The notes: generated by a model not told the origin, from the sequence alone. A stretch of 22,812 bases of DNA from Candidatus Omnitrophota bacterium (GCA_029558215.1 JAKQFZ010000796.1:1-22812), one strand, 5' to 3'. Positions 1-8,292 are shown, counted from the first letter of the stretch. Translations and numbers: made by a program.

Positions 1-749
1 CCCTGGTTGCCGATCTCGCCGTTGCCGGTAGACCAGAACCAGTGCCAGTCATAATGCAGACTCTTTCGGTTCAGCGGAGCCAGAGGAGTCGGTCCACACC
101 ACAGATCATAATTCACGGTCGCGGGGACCTGCTGGGTGCCGTCCGCAATGCCGATGCTTCCTCGCTCCCTGAAACAGAACCCACGCACCACCTTGATTCT
201 GCCCAGATGTCCTTGCTGAATGTAGGCAAACGCTTCCTGGGCACCTGGATCAGAACGCTTCTGGGTTCCCGCCTGAACGACACGCTTGTACTTGCGCGCC
301 GCCTCAACCATTTTTCTACCTTCCCAGATGTTGTGAGACACCGGCTTTTCCACGTAGACGTCTTTGCCTGCCTGACACGCCCAGACCGTGGCAAGCGAAT
401 GCCAGAAGTTCGGCATCGCGATAACCACCGCATCTATATCAGGACTCTCCAACATACGACGCAGATCCTGATACACGGTAAGGGTTTGCTTGCGCTTGCC
501 GGCTGCCTCGACTTCCCTGTCGAGAAAGGCCGTATCGGCATCACAAACGGCAACGACTCGAGCGCCCTTCACAGCAAGAAAGTCTCGAACCAGGTGCTGT
601 CCCTTGTTACGAAGACCGATCACACCAACACGAACGTCATCGTTGGCGCCAAGAACTCTTGCATGAGGCGCAGTCGCGCACCCCGCAAACAGCGCCGCGG
701 TTGCTCCGATACTGCTTTTCAGAAAGTCCCTTCGATGAATCTTGCTCAT
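1..749 (-). CDS. Gfo/Idh/MocA family oxidoreductase, TAT-exported (3' end cut by window)
   Basis: The reading frame is open to the window edge; about 249 residues are visible and the C-terminus is missing. It begins MSKIHRRDFLKSS, a twin-arginine export signal (RRDFLK) followed by a hydrophobic stretch ending AGC, which could also be a lipobox. A Rossmann fold follows (VRVGVIGLRNKG, then VVAVCD). The family signature EKPVSHN and the segment VQAGTQKRS are next, as in NAD(P)-dependent sugar dehydrogenases of this family. The start at 749 is supported by AAAGGAT about 9 bases upstream. It lies 102 bases downstream of the fucose isomerase-like gene in the same direction, so the two are probably co-transcribed and act on sugars. 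Such periplasmic oxidoreductases usually oxidise or rearrange glycosides; the substrate cannot be read from the sequence. Confidence 0.93.
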   Translation of the reverse strand, partial: MSKIHRRDFLKSSIGATAALFAGCATAPHARVLGANDDVRVGVIGLRNKGQHLVRDFLAVKGARVVAVCDADTAFLDREVEAAGKRKQTLTVYQDLRRMLESPDIDAVVIAMPNFWHSLATVWACQAGKDVYVEKPVSHNIWEGRKMVEAARKYKRVVQAGTQKRSDPGAQEAFAYIQQGHLGRIKVVRGFCFRERGSIGIADGTQQVPATVNYDLWCGPTPLAPLNRKSLHYDWHWFWSTGNGEIGNQ

Positions 750-851
750 CAACTCGATCCTTTCGATTGCTGAGATGGCCTCAGTTCAGCAAGACGTATT
801 TCATCTCTCTGAGGCAACAACACATGAGCACAGACGCCCCCTCAGGGGAAG

Positions 852-2570
852 TCATCTCTTCATACGCAGCATCTTGGCCTGATTCTCTCCACCGTTCAAA
901 AGGAACAGAAGAGGCGTCGGTCTGTCCACGTTTTCGATGAAGCCGGGACGCGCCTGCCACGGTGTGACCGAGAGAACGTTTGCCAAGTCCATCCAGTACT
1001 GAACACGCGACGGCTCCAAGCCCCAGGTCATGTGAAAATGGTTCGCCGGTGCGAACTGCTTGTACTCGATCATAGTCGCGTACTTGGGCACCACAAATGT
1101 GTGAGGCCACGTGGAGGTCGAAGTCTGGCAGACCGCGCGGGACAACTTGCCAGGGAGTTCCACCGTAGTCGCCTCATCCCAGACCAGGGAAAACATCCCC
1201 GACAGGGAACTGTAGGCAAGTCGCGCCGCAATACCTTCAATGCCTGCCGGCGAGACGAATGTGACTGAATTGCCCAAGCCAGGGAAATAACCCGAATCGG
1301 CTAGTGGCATTCCAACACCAGACAGAATCTTTTTCACGGAAGCTCCTGGTTTGGCAGCCCAGTCAAACGAAGCGCTGCCTGAATTGTCTCCATCCACCAA
1401 GCCCTTCTTTTCCCACAGCGTCTTCCCCTTCAGTCCGGGAATCTTCAGTTTCTTCGCCAGTTTGTTGATCTCCCACGGCTCCCAGACTTTTCTGAAGTCC
1501 ATGAACAGAGGCGGGTTGCCGCCGGTCAGATACGTGAAGAACAGCATGGTCAGAAGTCCCTGCACATCCGCTTCCGTCGCGTAGGGCAGAGGAGGTTTGC
1601 GACCATTGTGGTCGAAAGTGGAGTTGAAGAGCGATTCCATGACGTCTGCAACGGGAAGCGGAATGCCTCGAGTGTCCGAGCCCCATTCCAGTTGGCTCAT
1701 AAATCCACCGCCAACCGCGTTCAGATCCGCCATCAGGTCGCGAACGATAAGGTACATTGCAAGACTCTGATTGAAGCGTTCGCTGTCGGCCTTGCCTCTC
1801 AGTTCGAGACGCTTGCCAATGTGCTCGTCTATCCAGCCTCGAAGCGCCTGAAGTTCTTTGGCGTCAAAGGCTCTTTTGTGAAGCATGTCGGAAAGGAGTT
1901 TCATATCCAGTCTTGTGACCTCGATGCCGAAAGTGTTTCGGGTCGGGATGACGTGTGCCAAAGCCGTTTCCATACCCATCGAATCGTGTCCGAAAACCAC
2001 GACACGACGACCTTGGAGCGATTTGAATGTCAAGGCGGCATACGCCCAATCAACAAGCGCCTTGGCTGTCTCCGGAGTCATCTCAGGCTTGAGTCCTGTG
2101 TCAGGCCACGTTCCAACGTTGATGTGAATCAGCCGTCCGTACTGGGAAATGGCACCACAGGCGGCATGGGTGAAAACGACGCCAGGCTTTGGCCCGCTGT
2201 TCCCGCAAGTCAGATTGATCGGTGTGTCCGCAGGAAACTGCTGCAACAGAGAGATCAAACCCAACTGTGGAAACGCCCACGTATCGGGAGCGCAGACCAG
2301 CACATCCACCTGCTCGGCTTTGAACTGGCCTGCAACGATGTCCGCCTGCTTCTCACCGTCCACCAAAACAGGTGAAAAGACAACTCGTACAGGCGTCTTG
2401 TCGGGAAGAATGACAGACTTCGCAAGAACACGCGCGGTCATCTCGACGATGTTGACTGCCCGCTTTCGAGAATCCTCATCAATTCGGGGATCACACGTCG
2501 CGAAGACGCCGATAGTGGGCACCCTGGGTTTGCTTTCGGTCGCTGCACTCAGTTTCTTTGGATCACTCAT
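852..2570 (-). CDS. L-fucose isomerase-like protein (FucI/AraA fold)
   Basis: This 572-residue protein is close to the usual FucI length of about 590. FucI converts L-fucose to L-fuculose (and D-arabinose to D-ribulose) in the cytoplasm using a divalent metal. The three metal ligands known from E. coli FucI have counterparts: Glu in ATEAD (about 333), Asp in FMDFRKVW (about 358) and His in PANHFH (about 511). The stretches STFDHNGRKP and STWPHTFVVP also align with FucI. An upstream in-frame start at 2612 exists, but 2570 is preferred because AAGGAG sits 10 bases before it. The N-terminal domain is divergent, so the true substrate may be another aldose. It has its own promoter at 2710-2739 and leads into the oxidoreductase gene at 749. 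Confidence 0.85.
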   Translation of the reverse strand: MSDPKKLSAATESKPRVPTIGVFATCDPRIDEDSRKRAVNIVEMTARVLAKSVILPDKTPVRVVFSPVLVDGEKQADIVAGQFKAEQVDVLVCAPDTWAFPQLGLISLLQQFPADTPINLTCGNSGPKPGVVFTHAACGAISQYGRLIHINVGTWPDTGLKPEMTPETAKALVDWAYAALTFKSLQGRRVVVFGHDSMGMETALAHVIPTRNTFGIEVTRLDMKLLSDMLHKRAFDAKELQALRGWIDEHIGKRLELRGKADSERFNQSLAMYLIVRDLMADLNAVGGGFMSQLEWGSDTRGIPLPVADVMESLFNSTFDHNGRKPPLPYATEADVQGLLTMLFFTYLTGGNPPLFMDFRKVWEPWEINKLAKKLKIPGLKGKTLWEKKGLVDGDNSGSASFDWAAKPGASVKKILSGVGMPLADSGYFPGLGNSVTFVSPAGIEGIAARLAYSSLSGMFSLVWDEATTVELPGKLSRAVCQTSTSTWPHTFVVPKYATMIEYKQFAPANHFHMTWGLEPSRVQYWMDLANVLSVTPWQARPGFIENVDRPTPLLFLLNGGENQAKMLRMKR

Positions 2571-2649
2571 GGCTGGAAGACTCCTTATACTGATAAATCT
2601 GATATGTTGCACTCCATGGACTTTCCTGAAGGCAACGCAACAATTCCGA

Positions 2650-2686
2650 GCAGGTAAGCACCTGCAGGCACGTGGGCTATGCCCAC
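2650..2686 (-). promoter_or_regulatory. Two hairpins in the leader of the fucose isomerase-like operon
   Basis: In the roughly 130-base untranslated leader there are two perfect 6-bp stems. One is GTGGGC/GCCCAC with a 3-base loop (2672-2686); the other is GCAGGT/ACCTGC with a 4-base loop (2650-2665). Neither is followed by a T tract, so they are not simple terminators. They could form a structured leader; no known riboswitch class is recognised. Confidence 0.35.
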
Positions 2687-2709
2687 TCCTTTGGACGCTT
2701 GCTCAATAA

Positions 2710-2739
2710 ATGATACGCGCCTTTCGGACTTTGTGTCAC
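2710..2739 (-). promoter_or_regulatory. Sigma-70-type promoter of the fucose isomerase-like gene
   Basis: On the minus strand a GTGACA -35 box (2739-2734, 5 of 6 to consensus) and a TATCAT -10 box (2715-2710, 5 of 6) are separated by 18 bases. This predicts transcription starting near 2703 and a leader of about 130 bases. The tRNA gene ends 64 bases upstream. Confidence 0.55.
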
Positions 2740-2802
2740 CAGAAGTAAGATAAACACTTACCAGGCAGCTGTAAAGTGGACTTGTGCAAGAGGGGAGATA
2801 GA

Positions 2803-2888
2803 TGGCGGTGGGAGTAGGATTCGAACCCACGGGACTTTCGCCCAACGGTTTTCAAGACCGCCGCCTTAAACCACTCGGCCATCCCACC
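2803..2888 (-). tRNA. tRNA-Ser (anticodon UGA)
   Basis: The minus strand reads a full cloverleaf. There is a 7-bp acceptor stem (GGTGGGA/TCCCACC) and a D arm with GCCGAGTGG. The anticodon stem carries loop CTTGAAA, giving anticodon UGA. A long variable arm closed by a GAAA loop is typical of class II tRNAs, and the T loop is TTCGAAT. The discriminator base G is followed by an encoded CCA at 2803-2805. The anticodon and long variable arm identify serine, codon UCA. Confidence 0.97.
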
Positions 2889-2899
2889 GAACGTCGCGT

Positions 2900-2928
2900 A
2901 TCCTATTATCTTCAGCTGGACGAGGCAA
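2900..2928 (-). promoter_or_regulatory. Promoter of tRNA-Ser
   Basis: A TTGCCT -35 box (2928-2923) and a TAGGAT -10 box (2905-2900) with a 17-base spacer lie just upstream of the tRNA, placing the transcript start a few bases before the mature 5' end at 2888. The -10 match is modest. Confidence 0.45.
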
Positions 2929-2970
2929 GAGAAAACCTCTGGAATGCTGTCGAAACACGTGAAACCTGCC

Positions 2971-2999
2971 AAACGAAAAAGCCCCGGACGACCGGGGCT
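2971..2999 (-). terminator. Rho-independent terminator after the FlgM-like gene
   Basis: The minus strand has an 8-bp GC-rich stem (AGCCCCGG/CCGGGGCT) with a 4-base loop followed by TTTTTCGTTT. It lies 33 bases after the stop of the FlgM-like gene and before the tRNA promoter, so it should end the sulfatase/GH36/membrane protein/FlgM transcript. Confidence 0.85.
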
Positions 3000-3031
3000 G
3001 GTGTAAGTCAGATTTCCTTCTCGGAATGTGC

Positions 3032-3340
3032 CTAGACCAAATCCTCAAGGACTTTGGAGGCCACTTCACGACTGACTTCTTCCTTGAGGTACTCTCCGGA
3101 GGCCACACGCGCTCGCGCCTGTTCCACTCGTTCAGAATCCGTTGAATCCAAAGACTTTGCTGTCTGGACCATGTCAGTGAACTCCTGCACTGCTCGAGCC
3201 TTTCGGGCATCGGCAGAAATCTGGACCTGGTCCCCACCACCCGCATCTTTCGGGCTTGGTTGCTTGTCCTCAGCTTTCTTGGCAGGCCCAAGGACTGTCC
3301 TCAAAAACATCCCGACTCTTTGGATATCCATGGTCTTCAA
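3032..3340 (-). CDS. flgM: FlgM-like anti-sigma-28 factor
   Basis: This is a 102-residue protein (99 if the ATG at 3331 is used; the TTG at 3340 has GGAG about 10 bases upstream). The C-terminal half fits FlgM. It has VQISADARK, matching the conserved V-x-L-S-x-x-A-R segment, and then SERVEQARARVASGEY, matching the family pattern R-V-x-x-x-R-x-x-I-x-x-G-x-Y, followed by two short helices. FlgM binds and holds the flagellar sigma factor FliA until the hook is complete. The N-terminal part is basic and low in complexity, as usual. No flagellar gene is near; the upstream neighbours are a small membrane protein and carbohydrate enzymes. It may regulate another sigma factor, or simply lie away from the flagellar cluster. 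Confidence 0.75.
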   Translation of the reverse strand: MKTMDIQRVGMFLRTVLGPAKKAEDKQPSPKDAGGGDQVQISADARKARAVQEFTDMVQTAKSLDSTDSERVEQARARVASGEYLKEEVSREVASKVLEDLV

Positions 3341-3420
3341 CCGGTCCTTTCTCCGCTATCTGCTTCTCTTTTCGACCGTATTGAGCTCTTTCTTGAGCAG
3401 ATTCTCAGAAAATCCTCGAA

Positions 3421-3440
3421 ACCGGCAGTCTTCGGCCGGT
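3421..3440 (-). terminator. Possible weak terminator hairpin
   Basis: A perfect 6-bp stem ACCGGC/GCCGGT with an 8-base loop begins 8 bases after the stop of the small membrane protein gene. It is followed on the minus strand by TTTCGAGGATTTT. The T run is broken and the loop long, so it may only pause or stabilise the transcript. Confidence 0.3.
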
Positions 3441-3447
3441 TCTCGGG

Positions 3448-3729
3448 CTATTCGAGATCATTCAGAGCGTCGGGGCTCAAAATGCGTGCCTCTCCGGTCG
3501 CGGCATTTTGCTCGGCCTCCGTAACCCATTTCTCCGTAGGGACATACGGAGCAGGCGTCGGATAGAGTATGGGTTTGTCGTAGAGTCCCAACCGGTAGTA
3601 CTCCTCCTTGGCAAACGGCGCACGGGCCCTATGAAGGACATGCACCGTAAAAAGAAAGGCAACCAGAAGAGCAACCGAGCCCCAAAAGAAAAACTTTTCC
3701 AGCGAATGGATCACTTTATCAGGATTCAT
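3448..3729 (-). CDS. Small single-pass membrane protein, unknown function
   Basis: This 93-residue protein starts MNPDKVIHSLEK. One strongly hydrophobic segment follows at about residues 13-33 (FFFWGSVALLVAFLFTVHVL) and then a basic HRARAP, so the short N-terminus is probably outside or flush with the membrane and the tail cytoplasmic. The tail is rich in Pro and Tyr (YDKPILYPTPAPYVPTEKW). The start at 3729 is chosen because AGGTGG lies about 7 bases upstream and a good promoter sits at 3748-3776. It lies between the GH36-like gene and the FlgM-like gene. I do not recognise the family. Confidence 0.7.
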   Translation of the reverse strand: MNPDKVIHSLEKFFFWGSVALLVAFLFTVHVLHRARAPFAKEEYYRLGLYDKPILYPTPAPYVPTEKWVTEAEQNAATGEARILSPDALNDLE

Positions 3730-3747
3730 ATCATTACCACCTGAGGA

Positions 3748-3776
3748 AGCATACGTACGATGCCACATCTTGTCAA
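3748..3776 (-). promoter_or_regulatory. Promoter of the small membrane protein gene
   Basis: A perfect TTGACA -35 box (3776-3771) is followed after 17 bases by TATGCT (3753-3748), predicting transcription start near 3741 and a leader of about 12 bases. It probably lets the membrane protein and FlgM-like gene be expressed apart from the sulfatase and GH36 genes. Confidence 0.65.
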
Positions 3777-3817
3777 GAAAGGAGGAAATCCAGAGAAGAC
3801 AGACACAATGGCCTCGA

Positions 3818-5836
3818 TTATATGCAGTTCAGCTGCAAGGAGAATATCCCGAAGGTGCCTGGCCGAGCGCCGCAAAACCAAGTTCCAGATCCGCCGGAGA
3901 TCTGCACCTCTCCAGCAAGCCGTTCAAACGCCGCTCGAACGGATACGTTGAAGGGAAGATCGATCTCCGTTTCTTCGGGTGCGAGTCTATCCCGAAAAAC
4001 AGACAGCAATGCGGAACACCCATCTTCTTCGAGTGCCAGAAACCCAAACCAGGTCTTGCCGTTGGGTTCATCTCCAATGGGAATTACAAGGCTCTTTTGA
4101 ATCCTGCTGTGCAACTGCCGACGCAGCGTGAGAAGTGGCTTGAGTCGTGTCCGGTCAGACTTTGCAAGCGCCGACGGTTCACACCAGCACAGCGGAATGG
4201 CAAAGAAGGTCATCGCGAAGAGATAGCCAATCTCATAATGCCTGGGTGCCAACAGATCGTCCTTGGAGTATTTCTCTTTATTGAGTCGGGGATTCAGAAA
4301 CTCCATCTCAAGCCTCTGAAGTGGGAGATGATGGGCAAGTTTCCAGAAATTCCGCGCTGCCTTCCAGGGAAAATAGTTGCCCCAGGCAGTGTAACGGTTC
4401 TCCACAAAAATGTCCCCGTAGTCCTGAAGCAAAAAGTACCCCGGACGTTGTGCCGCGCCCGTCACATCCAGGTCAAAAACAATGTTCGGATCATCCCGTC
4501 GGATTGCCGATAGGAACCGGAAGAGGTTCTCTTCGGCATCCCAGGTTCGCGTACGTATCATGTCAATCTTGATGCGCTCAAATCTGCCATCGCGCCGGAG
4601 TTTCCGAAGACGTTTTACATCGTCTGCCCATCTTCGGTAGTTTCTGTTGCTATCAGCCGCATACCAAAGCGCCAGTCTGACACCCGACTGCTCCGAACGC
4701 TTTCGGAGCGCCTTGAAACCACCAGGGAAATTTTTGGGATGGCACTTCCAGTAGTCGTCCACGATGACTTTGTTTGCACTGAGATCCTGAAGGGTTCCCC
4801 CCGCCTGCCACCCGTCATCCAGCTGGTAATCGGTAATGCCAATCTCGGAACATGCAGCCAACTCTTCATGCACAAACGCCGCGTGCGCATGCTCATACCA
4901 CTTCCGATCTCCCCACGGGTTGGCGATAATCACAGGCCTCGAACGTCCGAGACTGGGATATCGCCGTCGCAGGAAACGCTTGAGTGCTGCCTGCGCGTCC
5001 AGACTGCCGCCATTGAATGTTCCAACAGTGACGGAACAGCTGCGACGATACTGACGGTGGACGATCTCCTCGGGTCGTATTCCCCAGCCAAGGCATTGCA
5101 GCCTGCCGTCTTGAATCCGAAAATCAGCCTCGGTTTCCTGCCTTCGGTCTTCTCGACACGGACCATCGTGAAGTACGAAGAGACCTTTTCCTGACTCGGT
5201 CAGAACATAGAGGATGTTGCCCAACGCGCCAGCGGACTGCAGACTCTCAACTGAACCGTTCTGTACGTCAACCAGCTCATTGGTTCGGTCAGAACGCGCC
5301 CGAAAGACAACAGACTCAATGCTCTGAACATCGTCAGGCACGGGAACACTGTCAATAACATTTTCGAAATCCGAACGGTTGTAACTGCCCAGGGGTGCAT
5401 TCTCAGAACGAATCTCACACTGAACGCTGATTGCTCCAACACAAGGCATCACACGTGCCCACCACCGAACCGAGAGTCCCTGCCATGGATCATCGAACGT
5501 TAAACAGACGGAAAGTCGTGGGGAACCAATGACCGGTTTCTTGCGTGCCCAGGCGTGTATGCTCTTGAGTTGCAAAGGGCGATGGCACATCTCCTTGCCG
5601 ATGCGACGCGCGGTGAGTCCTTCGTACAGAAAATCATAGGAAGCCTTTTCCATAACGGGTAGAGAAAGCGACCTATGCGCTGTCGCAATTGAGATGGCGT
5701 TGAACCGGTCACTCTTGAGAACCCAGGTTCTACGGATGAGCGAATTGCCGATGGAAAGGAATTCACCATCGAAATCAACAAAACAATCCTCGAATTCTTT
5801 CTTCAAGGAACCGCACTGTGATTCAGTCGCCGACAT
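3818..5836 (-). CDS. GH36-like alpha-galactosidase/melibiase-related glycoside hydrolase
   Basis: This 672-residue protein has a beta-sandwich-like N-terminal region and then a TIM-barrel. Barrel motifs are NPWGDRKWY (about 306), QLDDGWQ (338-344, the classic GH27/GH36/GH31-clan strand), and RIKIDMI with Asp about 425 in the position of the nucleophile in the K-x-D motif. The segment DLDVTGAAQRPGY (about 455-467) may supply the acid/base. The family releases terminal alpha-galactose or related sugars by a retaining mechanism. No signal peptide is visible, so it is probably cytoplasmic. The start at 5836 has GAGG 9 bases upstream and overlaps the sulfatase stop by 14 bases, indicating coupled translation. 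The exact sugar is not certain; fucosyl- or N-acetyl-galactosaminyl-type activity is possible. Confidence 0.85.
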   Translation of the reverse strand: MSATESQCGSLKKEFEDCFVDFDGEFLSIGNSLIRRTWVLKSDRFNAISIATAHRSLSLPVMEKASYDFLYEGLTARRIGKEMCHRPLQLKSIHAWARKKPVIGSPRLSVCLTFDDPWQGLSVRWWARVMPCVGAISVQCEIRSENAPLGSYNRSDFENVIDSVPVPDDVQSIESVVFRARSDRTNELVDVQNGSVESLQSAGALGNILYVLTESGKGLFVLHDGPCREDRRQETEADFRIQDGRLQCLGWGIRPEEIVHRQYRRSCSVTVGTFNGGSLDAQAALKRFLRRRYPSLGRSRPVIIANPWGDRKWYEHAHAAFVHEELAACSEIGITDYQLDDGWQAGGTLQDLSANKVIVDDYWKCHPKNFPGGFKALRKRSEQSGVRLALWYAADSNRNYRRWADDVKRLRKLRRDGRFERIKIDMIRTRTWDAEENLFRFLSAIRRDDPNIVFDLDVTGAAQRPGYFLLQDYGDIFVENRYTAWGNYFPWKAARNFWKLAHHLPLQRLEMEFLNPRLNKEKYSKDDLLAPRHYEIGYLFAMTFFAIPLCWCEPSALAKSDRTRLKPLLTLRRQLHSRIQKSLVIPIGDEPNGKTWFGFLALEEDGCSALLSVFRDRLAPEETEIDLPFNVSVRAAFERLAGEVQISGGSGTWFCGARPGTFGIFSLQLNCI

Positions 5837-8279
5837 AGCCCAAGCCTCGCAGTTCCTCAAGTCGCTCTTCATCAAGCGTAAGAGTATTGTCTCTGCCGGT
5901 GTCTATTGGAAGTGTGTTCGGATCCCAAACAATGGCGGCTCCATAGATTTCTCTCAATCGTTCGTAGATGCCCGAAGGCGAGAGTTCGTTGAAGGCCATC
6001 AGTTCTTCAAGCCCAGGATAGACGGAATGTAGAAACAAGAGATTTGTGCCCTTCTGCAATTGAGCGGGCACGCCATCCAGGTTCACATTCAGCCGTGCTG
6101 CCAACTGCTGAGGAGATAAGATCAGTTTTGTTCGTTCAGAGAGATCGTTCGCTGAGAGTTCATGCATTGTCCCCCCTGCTCTGGCGGTGTCTGCACTGAA
6201 TTTAAGAGAACCCTTCCTGATGCAATACCTTCGAGACTTGTCCCTCAGGTCGTATCGCATCACCTGAGACCAGGAAAAAGGTCTCGGCTTTGCATTGCCG
6301 GCAAGCACCTGGAGCAGACTCGTGCCCTGAAAGACGGCTGGCCGTTGTAGTCCCGCCACCTCGGCAAGCGTGGGCGCGATATCTATCTGCTCTGCACACC
6401 AATCCGATACTTCAGGTTTGCTGATGAAGCGACCCGTATAGTCTCGAACAATGAGGGGAATGCGAAACTCAACATCCAGCAGTGTGTGTCCATGCTTGAA
6501 GGCGGAAACTTTGTCCTCGTAGAGCACCTCTCCATGATCTGCCAACAGAGCGATGAAGAGATCCTTGGTGAAATCGTTCTGTTCCAGATATCGGAGCAAC
6601 TCTCCGACGTGGTGATCCATGTAGAGGATCTCCTCATCGTAGCGGTCAATGTACTCACCGACGGGAGCATCCGCCCAGAAAGTCTTGGCCTGAATGTTGA
6701 GCCGTTCATCGTTTCGATCGTACTGAAAACGTCCGAGAAAGCCTTCGGGAGGCAGATATTTCGAATGAGGATCAAAATAGTGAACCCAGAGGAAGAACTT
6801 CTTCCCTTTCATTGTGTCGAGCCATTTGAAGACGAGGCGGTTTGTGTGCTCAGCAAGCCGTTTCCCAGATTCCTGATACCGAACGCCATCCTCAATGTAG
6901 TTACAGGGAACATAGAGATGAAATCCCTGATCGATCCAGGTGATTTCGGGAACCAAGGTGAACGCGCTGGTAAACGCCGCGGTGTGATATCCAACCTCAT
7001 CAAACATCTCCGCGAGCGAGGTGAACTCAGGCCTCAGGTAAAAGCCACCATTTCTTGTCTCGTGACAGAAAGGTTGCAGCGACGTCAACATTGTCGCATG
7101 ACAGGCCGTTGTATCTGCAGAACAACTGACCGCATTGGGAAACCAGACCCCGTCGTGTGCAAGTGCATCAATGTTCGGGCTGGTCGGTCGCTCATATCCC
7201 CCAATACCCAGATGATCCAACCTCGTTGTATCTAATGTCACCAAAAGAACACTGGGTCCCTCTGGAACAATGCCCTGTTGGGCGAGAGGAATACGTCGTG
7301 GCTCATAGCCGACGGAGAATACCGAGACATGGTTCTTGCGATGTGTGAGAAACATGCGTCCCTTCTGATCGAGAAAGACCCCTTTGGGCGCGTTAATCGG
7401 TCCGTCACGGAAAACCGAGTGCTTCCATCGCAGAAGCAGTTCGCCGGTCACCCCATAGACGTCGAAAGTGTGCATGTCAGGATGCGCCGCATACAGAAAG
7501 TTCCGAGAGTCCACTGCAATGCTCGGTGGTTCCCCACTCTTGGCCAGGCGGTTTGGCTGGGAGATGGTTCGCAAAAGCGAGCCAGAACGACTGAACCACC
7601 AGATCGAAGAAGTCTCGGTGATGAGGATCGTTCCATCAGGAGCACATGTCATCCTGTTGGCAAGAGCGGCAACGGATGGGACAGACCACTGGTTCAGTAT
7701 CACGCCTTCTTCAGTGACATGCAAAACCTGCTTGGGTCTCGTCTTGTCAGTCCTATCCGGATTGTCGCGAAGAACCCAGAGATCGCCCGTCACGTCAGAT
7801 GCAATGGCATAGACTTTCTGCATTTTCGGAAGAGCTGTTGTGAACTGCTGATCCCACTGGTTGGTCTTCAGCTCAAAACGTTGGACAGAACTGCCACTCG
7901 CCAGATAAAGAATGTCGTCCGGTGTAATCTGGACAAGAAAAGGAATCCAGGTTGGATCAGGTCGGGAGATTTCACCCAGGGATTGAAAGTCCGAATCGTA
8001 TCGCTTAATCGCTCCCGATGGAGAGACAACGGATATAATCTCGCCGCTGGACGCAATGACCATTGAAGAGACATAAGACCCCTTCTCTTCAGTCTGAGTC
8101 TCAAACAACTCTCTGTCCGTGATCAGAGCGAGGGATGGAATATCCTCTGGGGAAGCGACCTTGTCTTGCGCTCGGGTGCCCTGGTCTCTTTGCGTGGAAC
8201 ATGCGCCAAAACACAAGACAAAAAACAAGACCGGAAGATATCCGGAATAAAACACTCTTTTTCTATGCAATCCCATCAT
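5823..8279 (-). CDS. Lipoprotein: beta-propeller fused to sulfatase-like hydrolase
   Basis: This protein has 818 residues. The N-terminus is basic and then hydrophobic, ending FGAC (Cys27), a plausible lipobox. Residues about 50-330 carry NHL/SMP-30-like propeller repeats (for example IAVDSRNFLYAAHPD, KGVFLDQKGRMF). Residues about 343-690 are an alkaline-phosphatase-superfamily sulfatase domain: VLLVTLDTTRLDHLG with metal-binding Asp, RPTSPNIDALA, LLADHGE (Asp581, His582) and KHGHTL. The usual Cys/Ser-x-Pro-x-Arg activation motif is absent; DTTACHATMLTS stands in its place with Thr390 aligned to the nucleophile. It may therefore be a sulfatase-like phosphodiesterase or esterase. It heads a transcript with the GH36-like gene. 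The Shine-Dalgarno is weak, and a short leader is implied by the promoter at 8293-8322. Confidence 0.9.
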   Translation of the reverse strand: MMGLHRKRVFYSGYLPVLFFVLCFGACSTQRDQGTRAQDKVASPEDIPSLALITDRELFETQTEEKGSYVSSMVIASSGEIISVVSPSGAIKRYDSDFQSLGEISRPDPTWIPFLVQITPDDILYLASGSSVQRFELKTNQWDQQFTTALPKMQKVYAIASDVTGDLWVLRDNPDRTDKTRPKQVLHVTEEGVILNQWSVPSVAALANRMTCAPDGTILITETSSIWWFSRSGSLLRTISQPNRLAKSGEPPSIAVDSRNFLYAAHPDMHTFDVYGVTGELLLRWKHSVFRDGPINAPKGVFLDQKGRMFLTHRKNHVSVFSVGYEPRRIPLAQQGIVPEGPSVLLVTLDTTRLDHLGIGGYERPTSPNIDALAHDGVWFPNAVSCSADTTACHATMLTSLQPFCHETRNGGFYLRPEFTSLAEMFDEVGYHTAAFTSAFTLVPEITWIDQGFHLYVPCNYIEDGVRYQESGKRLAEHTNRLVFKWLDTMKGKKFFLWVHYFDPHSKYLPPEGFLGRFQYDRNDERLNIQAKTFWADAPVGEYIDRYDEEILYMDHHVGELLRYLEQNDFTKDLFIALLADHGEVLYEDKVSAFKHGHTLLDVEFRIPLIVRDYTGRFISKPEVSDWCAEQIDIAPTLAEVAGLQRPAVFQGTSLLQVLAGNAKPRPFSWSQVMRYDLRDKSRRYCIRKGSLKFSADTARAGGTMHELSANDLSERTKLILSPQQLAARLNVNLDGVPAQLQKGTNLLFLHSVYPGLEELMAFNELSPSGIYERLREIYGAAIVWDPNTLPIDTGRDNTLTLDEERLEELRGLGYVGD

Positions 8280-8292
8280 TGTAAGCGCTGAG

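Noticed and set aside
42..773. Long plus-strand frame at the left edge
   Set aside because: It is antisense to the clear Gfo/Idh/MocA gene and its protein has no recognisable domain.
778..815. 7-bp inverted repeat GCCTCAG/CTGAGGC between the isomerase and oxidoreductase genes
   Set aside because: The loop is 24 bases long and there is no T tract; it is probably chance within a transcribed spacer.
1608..2375. Long plus-strand frame inside the fucose isomerase-like gene
   Set aside because: It is the antisense shadow of a gene with conserved catalytic residues.
2585..2845. Small protein gene reading through the tRNA into the fucose isomerase leader
   Set aside because: Its start lies inside the tRNA gene, it has no good ribosome site, and the promoter and leader hairpins explain the region better.
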